Source of the DNA: CAYWKU01 sp964459325
GTDB taxonomy: Bacteria > RBG-13-61-14 > CAYWKU01
Assembly (NCBI GenBank): GCA_964459325.1
Contig: CAYWKU010000023.1
Location: 1-53,419, forward strand
Direction: 5' to 3'
DNA: 53,419 nucleotides
Shown here: piece by piece, positions 1 to 9,175 of the stretch
Layout: each line of letters opens with the position of its first letter
How positions within the stretch are numbered: the stretch's first letter is position 1
Position numbers and translations under genes: made by a program
The notes under the pieces: generated by a model
The model's database searches: none
What the model saw: the letters and a program-made list of their open reading frames with translations, nothing else
Told to the model about the DNA's origin: nothing

Positions 1-6
1 TTTTTC

Positions 7-444
7 TCAGGTTTCCATCTTCACCACTTCTTCATTCGTAAGCACCTTGACGCTATTTTCCTCCAGCACCTTTATCGCCGTGTCCGGGTCTTCGAACCTC
101 ATGACGATAACGGCTTCATCGCGGTCGTGGGCGACAAAGGCATAGACATACTCGATATTCATCCCCTTCTTGTCGAAGGCGTCCACAATTTGCGCCAAAG
201 CCCCGGGCTTATGAGGAATTTCCACGGCCAGCACTTCGGTGGTGGTGGTCGTGAACTGCGCTTTCTTCAATACTTCCACCGCTTTATCCGGGTTGTCCAC
301 TATCATCCTCAAAATTCCGAATTCGCCGGTCTCGGCTATGGTGATAGCCAGCATGTTGACCCCCGCGTCCCCGAGCGTGCGGGTCACTTCCGCGAGCCTT
401 CCCGGCACGTTTTCCATGAATACGCTGACCTGCTTTACTTTCAT
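7..444 (-). CDS. Tandem ACT-domain protein (amino-acid-binding regulator)
   Basis: A 145-residue protein made of two ACT folds, roughly residues 5-70 and 72-140. The first opens with a VSVFMENVPGRLAEVTRTL segment and the second with IPHKPGALAQIVDAF, both typical ACT strand-helix starts with the ligand-binding glycine. There is no catalytic domain, so a small-molecule (probably aromatic or branched amino acid) sensor role is inferred from the family. The ATG is preceded by AGGAGG at 8 nt. The gene lies 30 bp downstream of the phenylacetate-CoA ligase gene on the same strand and is the last gene of the ior-paaK cluster. Such ACT proteins are commonly found beside paaK/ior genes; whether it regulates enzyme activity or transcription is not visible here. 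Confidence 0.9.
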   Translation of the reverse strand: MKVKQVSVFMENVPGRLAEVTRTLGDAGVNMLAITIAETGEFGILRMIVDNPDKAVEVLKKAQFTTTTTEVLAVEIPHKPGALAQIVDAFDKKGMNIEYVYAFVAHDRDEAVIVMRFEDPDTAIKVLEENSVKVLTNEEVVKMET

Positions 445-474
445 CTCATTTACCTCCTCGAACCATAGCGGCGG

Positions 475-1773
475 TTAATACTTTCTCCGGTCAATGACCC
501 GCCGGGCCTTTCCTTCGCTGCGCTTGATGCTTTTCGGCTCCACCAGTTTTACGCTCGCGCTGACGCCCAGAAGGTCCTTGATGTCGCTAACCAGCCGTTT
601 TTCCATGGATTCCATCTTCTTGATTTCGTCGCTGAAGGCCTCTTCGGTAACTTCGACTTTGACCGTGAGGATGTCCAGCGCCCCTTCCCTGTCGACCTCG
701 ATGATGTAATGCGGCTCCACTTCGGGATGCTTCAGCAGCACGCTCTCTATCTGGCTGGGGAAGACGTTCACGCCGCGGATAATGAGCATATCGTCGGTGC
801 GGCCTGTAACCCTGCTCATGCGGGACGTGGTGCGGCCGCATTTGCACGGCTCGTCGTCCAGGATGCATATATCCCGGGTGCGGTACCGTATGAGGGGGAA
901 GGCTTCCTTGGTGAGGGTGGTGAACACCAGCTCCCCCTTCTCTCCGGGCGGCAGCGGCTCCCCGGTGTCGGGGTCGATAATTTCCGGCAGGAAGTGGTCC
1001 ATCCATATATGCGGCCCCGCCTTGGCTTCCACGCACTCGCAGGAAACCCCGGGTCCCATGACTTCGCTGAGGCCGTAAATGTCCACGGCGTCGATGTTCA
1101 GAGCCTCTTCTATCTGTGCCCTCATGTTCTCGCTCCACGGCTCCGCGCCGAAAACGCCCACCCGCAGTTTTATCTTGTCTTTACTCACGCCTGCGTCTTT
1201 CATGACACCGGCCAGGTTGAGAGCATAACTGGGTGTGGCACACAAAACGGTTGGGGCAAAGTCCTGGAGCAACATGACCTGCCTCTGAGTGTTTCCGCCC
1301 GATACCGGCACCACGCTTGTCCCCAGCTTTTCGGCGCCGTAATGAGCGCCCAGCCCCCCGGTGAACAACCCGTAACCGTAAGCGTTATGGACTATATCAT
1401 CCCTGGTGGCCCCGGCGCTTACGAACGAGCGGGCCATCAGCGTGGCCCACATGTCAATGTCCCCGGCGGTGTAACCGGCCACCGTGGGCTTGCCGGTGGT
1501 GCCGCTGGAGGCGTGAATCCTGACCACCCGGTCCATGGGCACGGCAAACATGCCGAAGGGATAATTGTCCCGCAGGTCGTTCTTGGTGGTAAAAGGCAGT
1601 CTGGAGACGTCGTTCAACGATTTGATATCCTTGGGCTTTACGCCAAGCTCATCGAATTTCTTCTTATAAAACGGGACGTTTTCGTAAACTCTCTCCACCA
1701 GAGCCTTGAGGCGCTCCAGCATGAGCTCCTCGAGCTTTTTCCGGGAAAGTTTCTCTTCTTCGGAGTAAAACAA
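475..1773 (-). CDS. paaK: Phenylacetate-CoA ligase (AMP-forming)
   Basis: 432 residues, the usual length for PaaK. It activates phenylacetate or a related aryl acid to the CoA thioester via an acyl-adenylate. The adenylation P-loop is ASSGTTGKPTVAGYT (about residue 90), followed by a YGLSEVMGPG motif and YRTRDI near the C-terminal hinge; the C-terminal domain contains TGRTDDMLIIRGVN. A cysteine-rich segment (DDEPCKCGRTTSR) matches the family. The start is TTG with AGGAGG 7 nt upstream. It lies 106 bp downstream of iorB and is probably cotranscribed, coupling aryl-pyruvate oxidation (Ior gives aryl-acetyl-CoA) with aryl-acetate activation. The exact acyl substrate cannot be read from the sequence. 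Confidence 0.93.
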   Translation of the reverse strand: MFYSEEEKLSRKKLEELMLERLKALVERVYENVPFYKKKFDELGVKPKDIKSLNDVSRLPFTTKNDLRDNYPFGMFAVPMDRVVRIHASSGTTGKPTVAGYTAGDIDMWATLMARSFVSAGATRDDIVHNAYGYGLFTGGLGAHYGAEKLGTSVVPVSGGNTQRQVMLLQDFAPTVLCATPSYALNLAGVMKDAGVSKDKIKLRVGVFGAEPWSENMRAQIEEALNIDAVDIYGLSEVMGPGVSCECVEAKAGPHIWMDHFLPEIIDPDTGEPLPPGEKGELVFTTLTKEAFPLIRYRTRDICILDDEPCKCGRTTSRMSRVTGRTDDMLIIRGVNVFPSQIESVLLKHPEVEPHYIIEVDREGALDILTVKVEVTEEAFSDEIKKMESMEKRLVSDIKDLLGVSASVKLVEPKSIKRSEGKARRVIDRRKY

Positions 1774-1879
1774 TTGAACTCCTCCTTTCCTTAAACTTCA
1801 TAAACCGGCATTATTGCACTCTCGCCGGGATGTTCGGACAAAAACGGGCTTATTTCAGGGAACCGCTACGTTCCCGGCA

Positions 1880-2464
1880 TCAACAATTTTTCCCCATTTT
1901 TCTGCCGGCTTCAAAGGCCTTCATATTAACATCCATAACCTTCTTCGGAACCGCTTCTTTCAGCGCATTTTCCCATATATCTTCGGTAAAATCCAGACAT
2001 GTTGAAAGAGCGCCCAACAGAACCACGGTAGCGGTTCGGGGGTTGCCGACCTCCTTGGCCGTTTCCAGGCAATCGAAAGATACCATCGAGGGGTCGGCGG
2101 CCTTCAGCTTATCCATTATATCTTCCGGGTATTTCTTGACACCCCGTGTGACGTCGGGAGGCGCTATGGCCTGAGTGCTCACCACCAGCCTGCTCCCTTC
2201 CCTTACGAAAGGCAACCATCGCAAAGCCTCCAGCCTCTCGGTGGCCATGAGAAAATCGGCTTCCTTGTCTGGAATCAGCGGGCTGTAGACCTTTTCGCCG
2301 AACCGCACGTGGCTCATCACGCTTCCGCCCCTCTGTGCCATACCGTGAACGTCGCTTTTCTTGACGTCCAGCCCGGAAATCATGGCCGCTTTGGCAAGAG
2401 CTTCGCCAGCCACGATAATTCCCTGTCCCCCTACTCCCACTATGAGAACGTTGGTAACGGTCAT
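1880..2464 (-). CDS. iorB: Indolepyruvate:ferredoxin oxidoreductase, beta subunit
   Basis: 194 residues from the ATG that overlaps the iorA stop codon (ATGA, 4 bp); a longer in-frame extension exists but lies entirely inside iorA, so the ATGA start is preferred. The N-terminus NVLIVGVGGQGIIVAGEALA is the gamma-type domain of 2-oxoacid:ferredoxin oxidoreductases, and GMAQRGGSVMSHVRFG is a family signature. With IorA it oxidatively decarboxylates aryl pyruvates (indolepyruvate, phenylpyruvate) to aryl-acetyl-CoA and reduces ferredoxin in the cytoplasm. The overlap implies translational coupling and a 1:1 complex with IorA. Confidence 0.93.
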   Translation of the reverse strand: MTVTNVLIVGVGGQGIIVAGEALAKAAMISGLDVKKSDVHGMAQRGGSVMSHVRFGEKVYSPLIPDKEADFLMATERLEALRWLPFVREGSRLVVSTQAIAPPDVTRGVKKYPEDIMDKLKAADPSMVSFDCLETAKEVGNPRTATVVLLGALSTCLDFTEDIWENALKEAVPKKVMDVNMKAFEAGRKMGKNC

Positions 2465-4245
2465 TTTATGGCCCCTTCCTTGCAAACCGCCGCGCAGACT
2501 CCGCACCCGGTGCACATATATTCATCAATCAGCGCGTAGCCTTTGCGTTTTTTGCCCTTCACCTCGCGCTCTTCGGCCACCCACGTTATCGCGGGACACG
2601 CGACATTGAGGCAGGTTCGACAACCGTCACAAAGCTCCACTTCAACCGATAGAGGGGGCTTTTTGACCTCCTTGAATTCCGGTATCAGCACGCACGGGCC
2701 GCGGCTGACTATCACCGAAGCCTCTTCGGAGGCCAGGGCCTTTTTGACCGCTTCCGAGGTCTCCTCGATATTGTACGGATTGACCACCCACACGTTCGGC
2801 ACGCCCAGGCTTCCGGCCAGGCCTTCTATATCTATGGCGGCTGATGTCTCGCCCCGTGCCGTCAGGCCGCTCAGGGGGTTGCCCTGCCTGCCGGTCATGG
2901 CGGTGGTGCGGTTGTCCAGTATAATCACCGGCGCCCGGCCCTTGTTGAAGGCGATGTCGGCCAGCGGGGTAATGCCGGAGTGGGCGAAGGTGCTGTCGCC
3001 TATGACCGCCACAACTTTCCCGTGAGCTTCCTCGCCGAGCGCTTTTTCGATGCCGAAAGCCTGCCCCACCCCGGCGCCCATGCACAGGCAGGTATCGAGG
3101 GACTCGAGCGGTTTCTGAGCGGCCAGGGTATAGCATCCTATATCGCCGCAGACGAAAACCTTCGCCTTCCTGAGCACCCAGAAGAGCCCCCGGTGGGGAC
3201 AACCCGGGCACATAATCGGAGGCCGGGCGGGAAGCTCGGGGTCGAACCCGGCCTTTTTAACCTCCTCGCCCATTATTGCCCCCCGTACTATCGAGGGGTT
3301 CAGCTCGCCGCACGTCGGGATTATATCCTTACCCTGTACCTCGATGCCCAGGGTCCGGACGTAATCTTCTATGAAAGGGTCCAGCTCTTCCACCACGTAC
3401 AGGTTTTTAACTTTTGAAGCGAAATCGCTTATCAGTTTCTTCGGCATGGGCCAGGCCATGCCCAGCTTCAACACGCTCGCCCCGGGCAGCGCTTCCTTTG
3501 TGTAAACATAGCTGATTCCGGCAGAGATAATGCCCGTGTCCGTGTCGTCCATTTCCATGCGATTTTCCTCGAAGTTTTCCGCGAACTCCCCCAGCTCCCT
3601 CATCCTCGCTTCCACCTTCGGATGCCGGGGCCGCGCGAATCCGGGCAGCATAACCAGCTTGGCGGGGTCCTTTTTGATTTCCAGCGGAATCTCCCTCTCG
3701 GCGCGCTCACCCACTTCCACCAGGCCCATGGCGTGGCTTATGCGCGTGGTGGAGCGCACCAGGACGGGGCAGTCGTACTTTTCGCTGAGTTCGAAGGCCA
3801 GTTTGGTGAAACGGTAAGCCTCGTCGCTGTCCGCCGGCTCCAGCATCGGCAGCTTGGCCGAGCGGGCGTAATGACGGTTGTCCTGTTCGTTCTGTGAGCT
3901 GTGCAGTTGCGGGTCGTCGCAGTTGATAATGACCAGGCCGCCCTTGACGCCGGTGTAGGAGAGGGTGAACAGGGGGTCGGCGGCCACGTTCAGACCCACG
4001 TGTTTCATACTTACAAGGGTTCTCGCTCCGGCGTAGCTGGCTCCCGAGGCCACTTCGAGTGCCACCTTTTCGTTGGGGCTCCACTCGGCGTCGACCTCCT
4101 TATAAGTAGCCATGTTCTGGAGGATTTCGGTGCTGGGTGTTCCGGGGTATGCGGTTGCCACCCGGCATCCGGCTTCCCATGCGCCCCGTGCCACGGCCTC
4201 GTTGCCGCTCATCAGCATCAGGTTTTTACGTTCAGTTTTGGCCAA
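2461..4245 (-). CDS. iorA: Indolepyruvate:ferredoxin oxidoreductase, alpha subunit
   Basis: 594 residues. The N-terminal pyrimidine-binding domain begins MSGNEAVARGAWEAG and includes AYPGTPSTEIL. A central MCPGCPHRG leads into the ThDP-binding domain with GDIGCYTL, GAGVGQAFG and GDSTFAHSG...ILDN. The C-terminus has two 4Fe-4S ferredoxin motifs, CDGCRTCLNVACP and CTGCGVCAAVCKEG. This is the complete fused IorA architecture. It oxidises aryl pyruvates from aromatic amino-acid transamination and feeds reduced ferredoxin to anaerobic metabolism; the enzyme is oxygen-sensitive in known cases. The start is TTG with an AGGCGG-like site about 9 nt upstream. It is the first gene of the iorA-iorB-paaK-ACT cluster. 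Confidence 0.94.
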   Translation of the reverse strand: MAKTERKNLMLMSGNEAVARGAWEAGCRVATAYPGTPSTEILQNMATYKEVDAEWSPNEKVALEVASGASYAGARTLVSMKHVGLNVAADPLFTLSYTGVKGGLVIINCDDPQLHSSQNEQDNRHYARSAKLPMLEPADSDEAYRFTKLAFELSEKYDCPVLVRSTTRISHAMGLVEVGERAEREIPLEIKKDPAKLVMLPGFARPRHPKVEARMRELGEFAENFEENRMEMDDTDTGIISAGISYVYTKEALPGASVLKLGMAWPMPKKLISDFASKVKNLYVVEELDPFIEDYVRTLGIEVQGKDIIPTCGELNPSIVRGAIMGEEVKKAGFDPELPARPPIMCPGCPHRGLFWVLRKAKVFVCGDIGCYTLAAQKPLESLDTCLCMGAGVGQAFGIEKALGEEAHGKVVAVIGDSTFAHSGITPLADIAFNKGRAPVIILDNRTTAMTGRQGNPLSGLTARGETSAAIDIEGLAGSLGVPNVWVVNPYNIEETSEAVKKALASEEASVIVSRGPCVLIPEFKEVKKPPLSVEVELCDGCRTCLNVACPAITWVAEEREVKGKKRKGYALIDEYMCTGCGVCAAVCKEGAIK

Positions 4246-4451
4246 TTTCAGTTTTCCGCCTTTCCATCGGTTGATACCGGTAAATACGACTTAAATCGGG
4301 TTAATTTCGGGGATTGTCTTCATTATTAACCGAAGTGTTTTATATGCGTTTATCAGCCGTGAATAAAATTCCATAAATTTTTAACACATTTGCGGCCCCT
4401 TTTCCACATGGGGACCTTGAAAATCGAGGGGAAATCGGGATGCCGTTGGCT

Positions 4452-5210
4452 TCAAAACAGGTCACGATGTCGCCTCATCCAATCGAAAGCCACCTCCAGT
4501 GCCCCGGGAAATTCTCGCAGCCGATGCGGCGCTCCCTCGATAATTTCAAGCTCCTTCGGCTCCCCGGCGGCCTCGTAAAGCCTTTCGGCGTGCTCAGGGG
4601 GTACGGTTTCATCCTCCGAGCCCTGCACAAAAAGCACCGGTCTCGGCGTTATCATGGCCACCTGCTTTTCGGGGTTTATCCGCTCGAAACCGGCCAGCCA
4701 TTCGGCCTTATCCGGCGGGAAATCGGCATCGCGGATGATGCCCACCTGCCTGAAGAAATTTACCAACTCGGAGGGAGCGGGTATGGAACCGAGGGCTGAG
4801 AATTCCGCCGGGCAGGCAAAAAGGGCCGCGGCGCGGATTTTTTCGCACCGGGCGGCGGCCCATGCGCTTGCGGCGGCGCCGCCGCTGAAACCCCACGGCA
4901 CTACGCTTTCAACCTCATCAAAGGCGGTCAGGGCCTCGGCGACGGCCACCGCATCGCGTCCCCAGCCCTCTATATCGAAGTTACCGCCGGAGATTCCGCA
5001 TCCCCGGAAGTTGAAGATAAGCGCCGCAAAGCCTTCCCGCGTCAACCTCTCGGCCACCGGCAGGTAGCCCGGGTCGCCTTCGCGAGGCACTCCTCGAGGG
5101 ATGCCGTGGCAAAGCGGCGCCGCCGTAAACGGCCCGGGCCCGTCGGGTATGAACACCTCGCCGCGAAGTGGCACGCCTTCGCAGTAAGTCTCGAATTTAG
5201 AGCGTTTCAT
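4452..5210 (-). CDS. Alpha/beta hydrolase (dienelactone-hydrolase/acyl-peptidase-like)
   Basis: 252 residues from the ATG at 5210. An upstream in-frame extension of 87 codons is not conserved-looking and was dropped. The nucleophile elbow is GFSGG (Ser109), the acid is probably Asp200 in GSEDETVPP and the general base His229 in GAPHRL, in the order expected for the fold. FRGCGISGG resembles prolyl-oligopeptidase/DLH-type hydrolases. There is no signal peptide, so it is cytoplasmic. The gene is divergent from the FHA-cyclase gene and stands alone, with no good Shine-Dalgarno sequence before the ATG. The substrate is unknown: an esterase or thioesterase is plausible. Confidence 0.8.
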   Translation of the reverse strand: MKRSKFETYCEGVPLRGEVFIPDGPGPFTAAPLCHGIPRGVPREGDPGYLPVAERLTREGFAALIFNFRGCGISGGNFDIEGWGRDAVAVAEALTAFDEVESVVPWGFSGGAAASAWAAARCEKIRAAALFACPAEFSALGSIPAPSELVNFFRQVGIIRDADFPPDKAEWLAGFERINPEKQVAMITPRPVLFVQGSEDETVPPEHAERLYEAAGEPKELEIIEGAPHRLREFPGALEVAFDWMRRHRDLF

Positions 5211-5322
5211 GGAAAAACCGGAATTTAATAATTTAACACAACCTTTTATGCATGCGCCATACAGGTTATCGGTCGGCGTGCATTTTTTTAAGGTCTCGGT
5301 AACAAGAAAGTTAAAAATACAG

Positions 5323-5352
5323 TTGAAGTGACCTCGGTTGATTGTGTACAAT
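5323..5352 (+). promoter_or_regulatory. Sigma70-type promoter for the FHA-cyclase gene
   Basis: TTGAAG, an 18-nt spacer and TACAAT. The -10 box ends 10 nt before the GTG at 5362, so the transcript would start at or just before the start codon. No Shine-Dalgarno sequence lies between them. Confidence 0.5.
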
Positions 5353-5361
5353 GCCTGGGCA

Positions 5362-6933
5362 GTGCCTAAGCTAATTTTTACAAACGATATGGGAACATAC
5401 ACCTTCGAGGTAGGCGATGTTTTCCGGATTGGTCGCCACCCGGACAACGACCTCCCTTTGCGGGAAAGCAAAGTCAGCAGGTGGCACGCGGAAATCCGCC
5501 GGGAAATGGACCACTACCGGATTATCGACCTGGACAGTCTCAACGGCACGCGGGTCAACGAAGAGCGGGTACAAAACCGGAATCTTCAAAACGGCGACGC
5601 CATCAAAATCGGCGACAACAAGCTGATTTGGCAGGAGGAAGAAGCACCGCATTCCCGAGAAGATGCCGGCCCGTTCAGCGAGGGTGACGTTGTAAAATCT
5701 GTCAGTGAACTAAGGGTTGACGAACCCGTCTACGCAGTCACGCCCGGCGCCCCGCCGCCCGAATATGCCCGCGCTCCCGAGCATCTCTATCTTCTGCTTC
5801 AAATAGCCCGGCTGCTCAATTCGGCCCCCTCGCTGGATGAATTTCTGGAAAAGACCCTGGAGACGGTTCTGGAATCCCTGGAAGCCGACCGGGGGGCGAT
5901 TCTTGTGGAAGAGGCGGGGGTGTTATCGCCCCGGAAGATGAAGGCCCACCGGGGTGAGTTCGCGGGGTCGGTGCCCGTAAGCAGCACCATAACGCGCCGC
6001 GTAATGAAAGAGGGGGTAGGCGTTTTGAGCGCCGACGCCCGCAACGACCCCCGGTTCGAGGGGTTGAGCATAAGCGCTTACGACATCCGCAGCGCCATTT
6101 GCGTGCCTTTATGGGAATCCGGGAAAGCCCGGGGCGTCTTCTACATGGACAACCTGGCGGTGGACAGAGCGTTTACCGAAGCGGACCTGGACATAACGGG
6201 AGCGATAGCCCACCACCTGGCACTCGGATTCAAGTATTACGAGACGATTGAAAAGGCGAAGCGGGAAGCGGTGTTGAGGCACCAGCTCGAAAGGTATCAT
6301 TCGCCGGACATGGTGGACTTTCTGCTCAGGCAGGCCGGGGACAGCCAGGAGATGGAGCTTGCGCCAAGGGAGCAGGAAGTTACCGTGCTTTTTTGCGACA
6401 TAGTGGACTTCTGCTCCATAGCATCGCGCCTTAGCGCCACGGATACGGCGGCGCTTCTGAGCGCATTCTACGACGAGATGACCGGCATAATATTCCGCCA
6501 CTCGGGCAGCGTTAACAAGTTCATTGGCGATGCGGTGATGGCCCTGTGGGGAGCGCCTTTCAGTCACGGGGACGACGCGAAAAAAGCGGCCCGGTGTGCG
6601 GCGGAGATGATGAGGTCGCTGTATGGGATGCTCAAGCGCCTTGAGCGTGACAAGTGGTTTAAAATCCGGATAGGTATCAATACGGGGAAGGTGATTTCGG
6701 GCCACGTTGGGAGCAAAAACATGCTCGAATACACCGTCATCGGCACGCCGGTGAACATAGCTTCCCGCATCCAGTCGATGGCCCGGCCCAACCAGGTGCT
6801 CATAGGCGAAACCACCCGGGCTCGTTTGGGACAGGGTTTTCCCACCGTGGACCTGGGGTATACGAAAGTAAAAGGCGCGGAGGAAGAGGTGAAGATATAC
6901 GAGCTGGTGTGGAAGGAGGTTACCGGCGAGTGA
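5362..6933 (+). CDS. FHA-GAF-class III adenylate/guanylate cyclase
   Basis: 523 residues from GTG 5362 (VPKLIF), chosen because FHA proteins commonly begin this way and because a promoter sits right before it; a TTG at 5338 is the longer alternative. The FHA domain (about 5-90) has GRHPDND, SRWHAEI and LDSLNGTRVN, the phosphothreonine-binding signature. A GAF domain follows (about 145-290). The C-terminal cyclase domain carries the metal-binding Asp346 (FCDIVDF) and Asp390 (GDAVMALWGAP), so the catalytic metal sites are intact. It should make cAMP or cGMP in response to binding a phosphorylated partner and a GAF ligand. No membrane segment. A Ser/Thr kinase and a second FHA protein are encoded 10 kb away; a link between them is inference. 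Confidence 0.92.
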   Translation: MPKLIFTNDMGTYTFEVGDVFRIGRHPDNDLPLRESKVSRWHAEIRREMDHYRIIDLDSLNGTRVNEERVQNRNLQNGDAIKIGDNKLIWQEEEAPHSREDAGPFSEGDVVKSVSELRVDEPVYAVTPGAPPPEYARAPEHLYLLLQIARLLNSAPSLDEFLEKTLETVLESLEADRGAILVEEAGVLSPRKMKAHRGEFAGSVPVSSTITRRVMKEGVGVLSADARNDPRFEGLSISAYDIRSAICVPLWESGKARGVFYMDNLAVDRAFTEADLDITGAIAHHLALGFKYYETIEKAKREAVLRHQLERYHSPDMVDFLLRQAGDSQEMELAPREQEVTVLFCDIVDFCSIASRLSATDTAALLSAFYDEMTGIIFRHSGSVNKFIGDAVMALWGAPFSHGDDAKKAARCAAEMMRSLYGMLKRLERDKWFKIRIGINTGKVISGHVGSKNMLEYTVIGTPVNIASRIQSMARPNQVLIGETTRARLGQGFPTVDLGYTKVKGAEEEVKIYELVWKEVTGE

Positions 6934-7070
6934 AGGAGCGCTTCGTTTGACAATCACAAATTGAATACCCAATAATAATTGAAACTGATTTCGCGGTGCT
7001 CGCCTGGTCGATTGAAAAGGTATCCGGTAACAAGCACGAAGTGGAAGAATAAATATTTATGGAGGGGGAA

Positions 7071-9032
7071 ATGCGCCGGCAGGATTCCGGGCGGATAAGG
7101 TTTTTCACTGTTCTCGAGATTCTCGGTGTTTGCGTTATCGGCGGCATAATCTTCGCCGTTCTGCCGGTGATTCTGGAATATGCGGGTTTATCCTTTCGGG
7201 GCATTCCCGCCAGCCCGGAAATTTTTATGAATGCGGCCATACTCCCATATTTGATAATTTCCGGACTGGGCGGGCTTTTACTGGGCACACTTTTGTCCGC
7301 TTTGTACTCATTGAGGGTTTTCAGCGGCACCGGCGAGGCGACGGTTAGTATTGTGTTGAGCATAATGGTCGCCGGATGGCTGTTTTTCGTGGTGGCCGGC
7401 GTTATAAACATACTTTACCTTCCGCTTATAGAGAGCGTCAGAAGCATAGTAAGCAATCTGGGCCTGATTGCAGTCTTTTTGGCGCTCGGATACGGTTTGT
7501 ATCGCTTTTTCGGTTTCCTTTCCTCGCGTTTTTCGCAATGGGCGCTCTTCGGCGGTATGGCGTTTGTGATTTTGGCGGCGGGGGCGGTCTTTTATTTTTC
7601 ACCGAGTTTAACTTCATCGAGCGGCGTTTCCTTCAAAAGGGAGAGAACGACGGGGCCCAGCGTAGTGCTGGTGGTCGCAGATGCAATACGTGCCGACCAT
7701 TTATCCTGCTTCGGCTACCACAGAAAAACTTCGCCTTTTTTAGATGAATTGGCCGGCCGGGGAACGCTTTTCACCAACTTCGTCTCCACTTCATCGTGGA
7801 CCCGCCCTTCGGTGGCCAGTTTGTTTACATCACTTTACCCCTCCGGACATAATACCATAACTGCGAGTAGCAGAGTCCCCTCAAAAATCGAAACTTTGCC
7901 GGAGATAATGAAAAGAAACGGATACGTAACGGGTTTATTCACCAATACCGGGCAGGTGGGTACGATTTTCGGATTCGGGCAGGGAGTTGACCATTATTTT
8001 ATGTCCCGCAGAAGAACCATGATAAATTACACCGCATTAGCTCATGCAACAATGAAATTTCTGCCGGGGCTGGAAAAACGGTTCAAGAAAATTGATACAA
8101 TGGAGAGGGGCGAAAAAAATCTTCCTGTAGATGCACTCCTTATGAAGAGGTTTTTAAGCTGGCGGGACTCACTGGGTAAAAAGCCGTATTTCGCTTATCT
8201 CCATTTTATGGCCCCGCATACTTCCTATAACCCGCCCCCTCCGTATTTCGACAAGTTCCTGACAACGCCTCCCGACAAGATTTATGAAGCCGGCTCCTTT
8301 CACGACAACATCGGGCTGGGAGTTACCGAATGCGATAAAGAATTACCCGACAGTACGGAAAGAACGCTTATAGAGTTGTATGACGGGGAAATTGCCTTTA
8401 TAGACAACCTTTTAAGCTCGCTTGTGGAGGCCTTATATTCGGAAAATTCATCGGAAGTAATCCTTATAATTACGGCGGATCATGGAGAAGGGTTTTACGA
8501 ACACTGCAAGTATGAACACGGTCAGTCGCTTTACCACGAGAAAATATGGGTGCCAACCATAATTTATTATCCCGGCGTTGTGCCGAGGGGATTGCGAGTT
8601 TCTCGTCCGGCTTCCACCGTGGACATAGCGCCCACCATATTATCCCTGGCCGGTTTGCCGCCACAAAAGAGCTTCATGGGAGAAGACCTTAAACCCATTC
8701 TGCACAATGAAAAGGACAAAGTTACGCCGTACGCATATTCCGAACTGCTGGGGGACGAAAACGTGCGGAGCATATTTGAAATAAGCGGCTATAAGCTGAT
8801 TAAAATGGAACTAAACGATAAAGATGTCTATGAACTTTACGACCTTAATTCGGACCCCGGTGAAAAGAAAAACCTTTATGCCGATGAAAAATACGAAAAA
8901 GTCAGGGAGCGGCTTGTAAAAAAGATGTCGGAAATGAAGGAGTATGCATCCCTGCCCCAGTTTGAAGAAGTCGAAGTGGAGCTGGACCCGGAAACAAAAA
9001 GAAGATTGAAAGCGCTGGGTTACATACAATAG
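7071..9032 (+). CDS. Membrane-anchored sulfatase-fold phosphotransferase/hydrolase, copy 1
   Basis: 653 residues from ATG 7071, which has GGAGG 5 nt upstream (the ATG at 7059 would place that site inside the gene). Four or five hydrophobic segments fill residues 10-180, then a periplasmic alkaline-phosphatase-superfamily domain: VADAIRADHLSCFGY (metal Asp), SSWTRPSVASLFTSLYPSGH at the nucleophile position, and TADHGEGFYEH (metal Asp/His). The formylglycine motif CxPxR is absent, so a true sulfatase is unlikely; a Thr-based lipid-A, teichoic-like or glycan phospho-headgroup transferase or hydrolase is possible. It ends ETKRRLKALGYIQ, a tail shared with copy 2. The two genes form a tandem duplication. 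Confidence 0.85.
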   Translation: MRRQDSGRIRFFTVLEILGVCVIGGIIFAVLPVILEYAGLSFRGIPASPEIFMNAAILPYLIISGLGGLLLGTLLSALYSLRVFSGTGEATVSIVLSIMVAGWLFFVVAGVINILYLPLIESVRSIVSNLGLIAVFLALGYGLYRFFGFLSSRFSQWALFGGMAFVILAAGAVFYFSPSLTSSSGVSFKRERTTGPSVVLVVADAIRADHLSCFGYHRKTSPFLDELAGRGTLFTNFVSTSSWTRPSVASLFTSLYPSGHNTITASSRVPSKIETLPEIMKRNGYVTGLFTNTGQVGTIFGFGQGVDHYFMSRRRTMINYTALAHATMKFLPGLEKRFKKIDTMERGEKNLPVDALLMKRFLSWRDSLGKKPYFAYLHFMAPHTSYNPPPPYFDKFLTTPPDKIYEAGSFHDNIGLGVTECDKELPDSTERTLIELYDGEIAFIDNLLSSLVEALYSENSSEVILIITADHGEGFYEHCKYEHGQSLYHEKIWVPTIIYYPGVVPRGLRVSRPASTVDIAPTILSLAGLPPQKSFMGEDLKPILHNEKDKVTPYAYSELLGDENVRSIFEISGYKLIKMELNDKDVYELYDLNSDPGEKKNLYADEKYEKVRERLVKKMSEMKEYASLPQFEEVEVELDPETKRRLKALGYIQ

Positions 9033-9175
9033 CCCACATCTGCAAAAAAAGGGGCACTGGCCCTACGTGTCGGGCATAAACCTTGACAATATATACGGTT
9101 GTTTTACTCTCGAATTTCATTAGGAGCATTAAGGGAAACTCTAAATTAAGTTAAACTTACTAAAAGTCCGGTGAA

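Noticed and set aside
709..1794. Long plus-strand frame opposite paaK, and the 494-codon minus frame opposite glnS (23864-25348)
   Set aside because: GC-rich genes often leave open antisense frames; the sense proteins have full family motifs and the antisense ones none.
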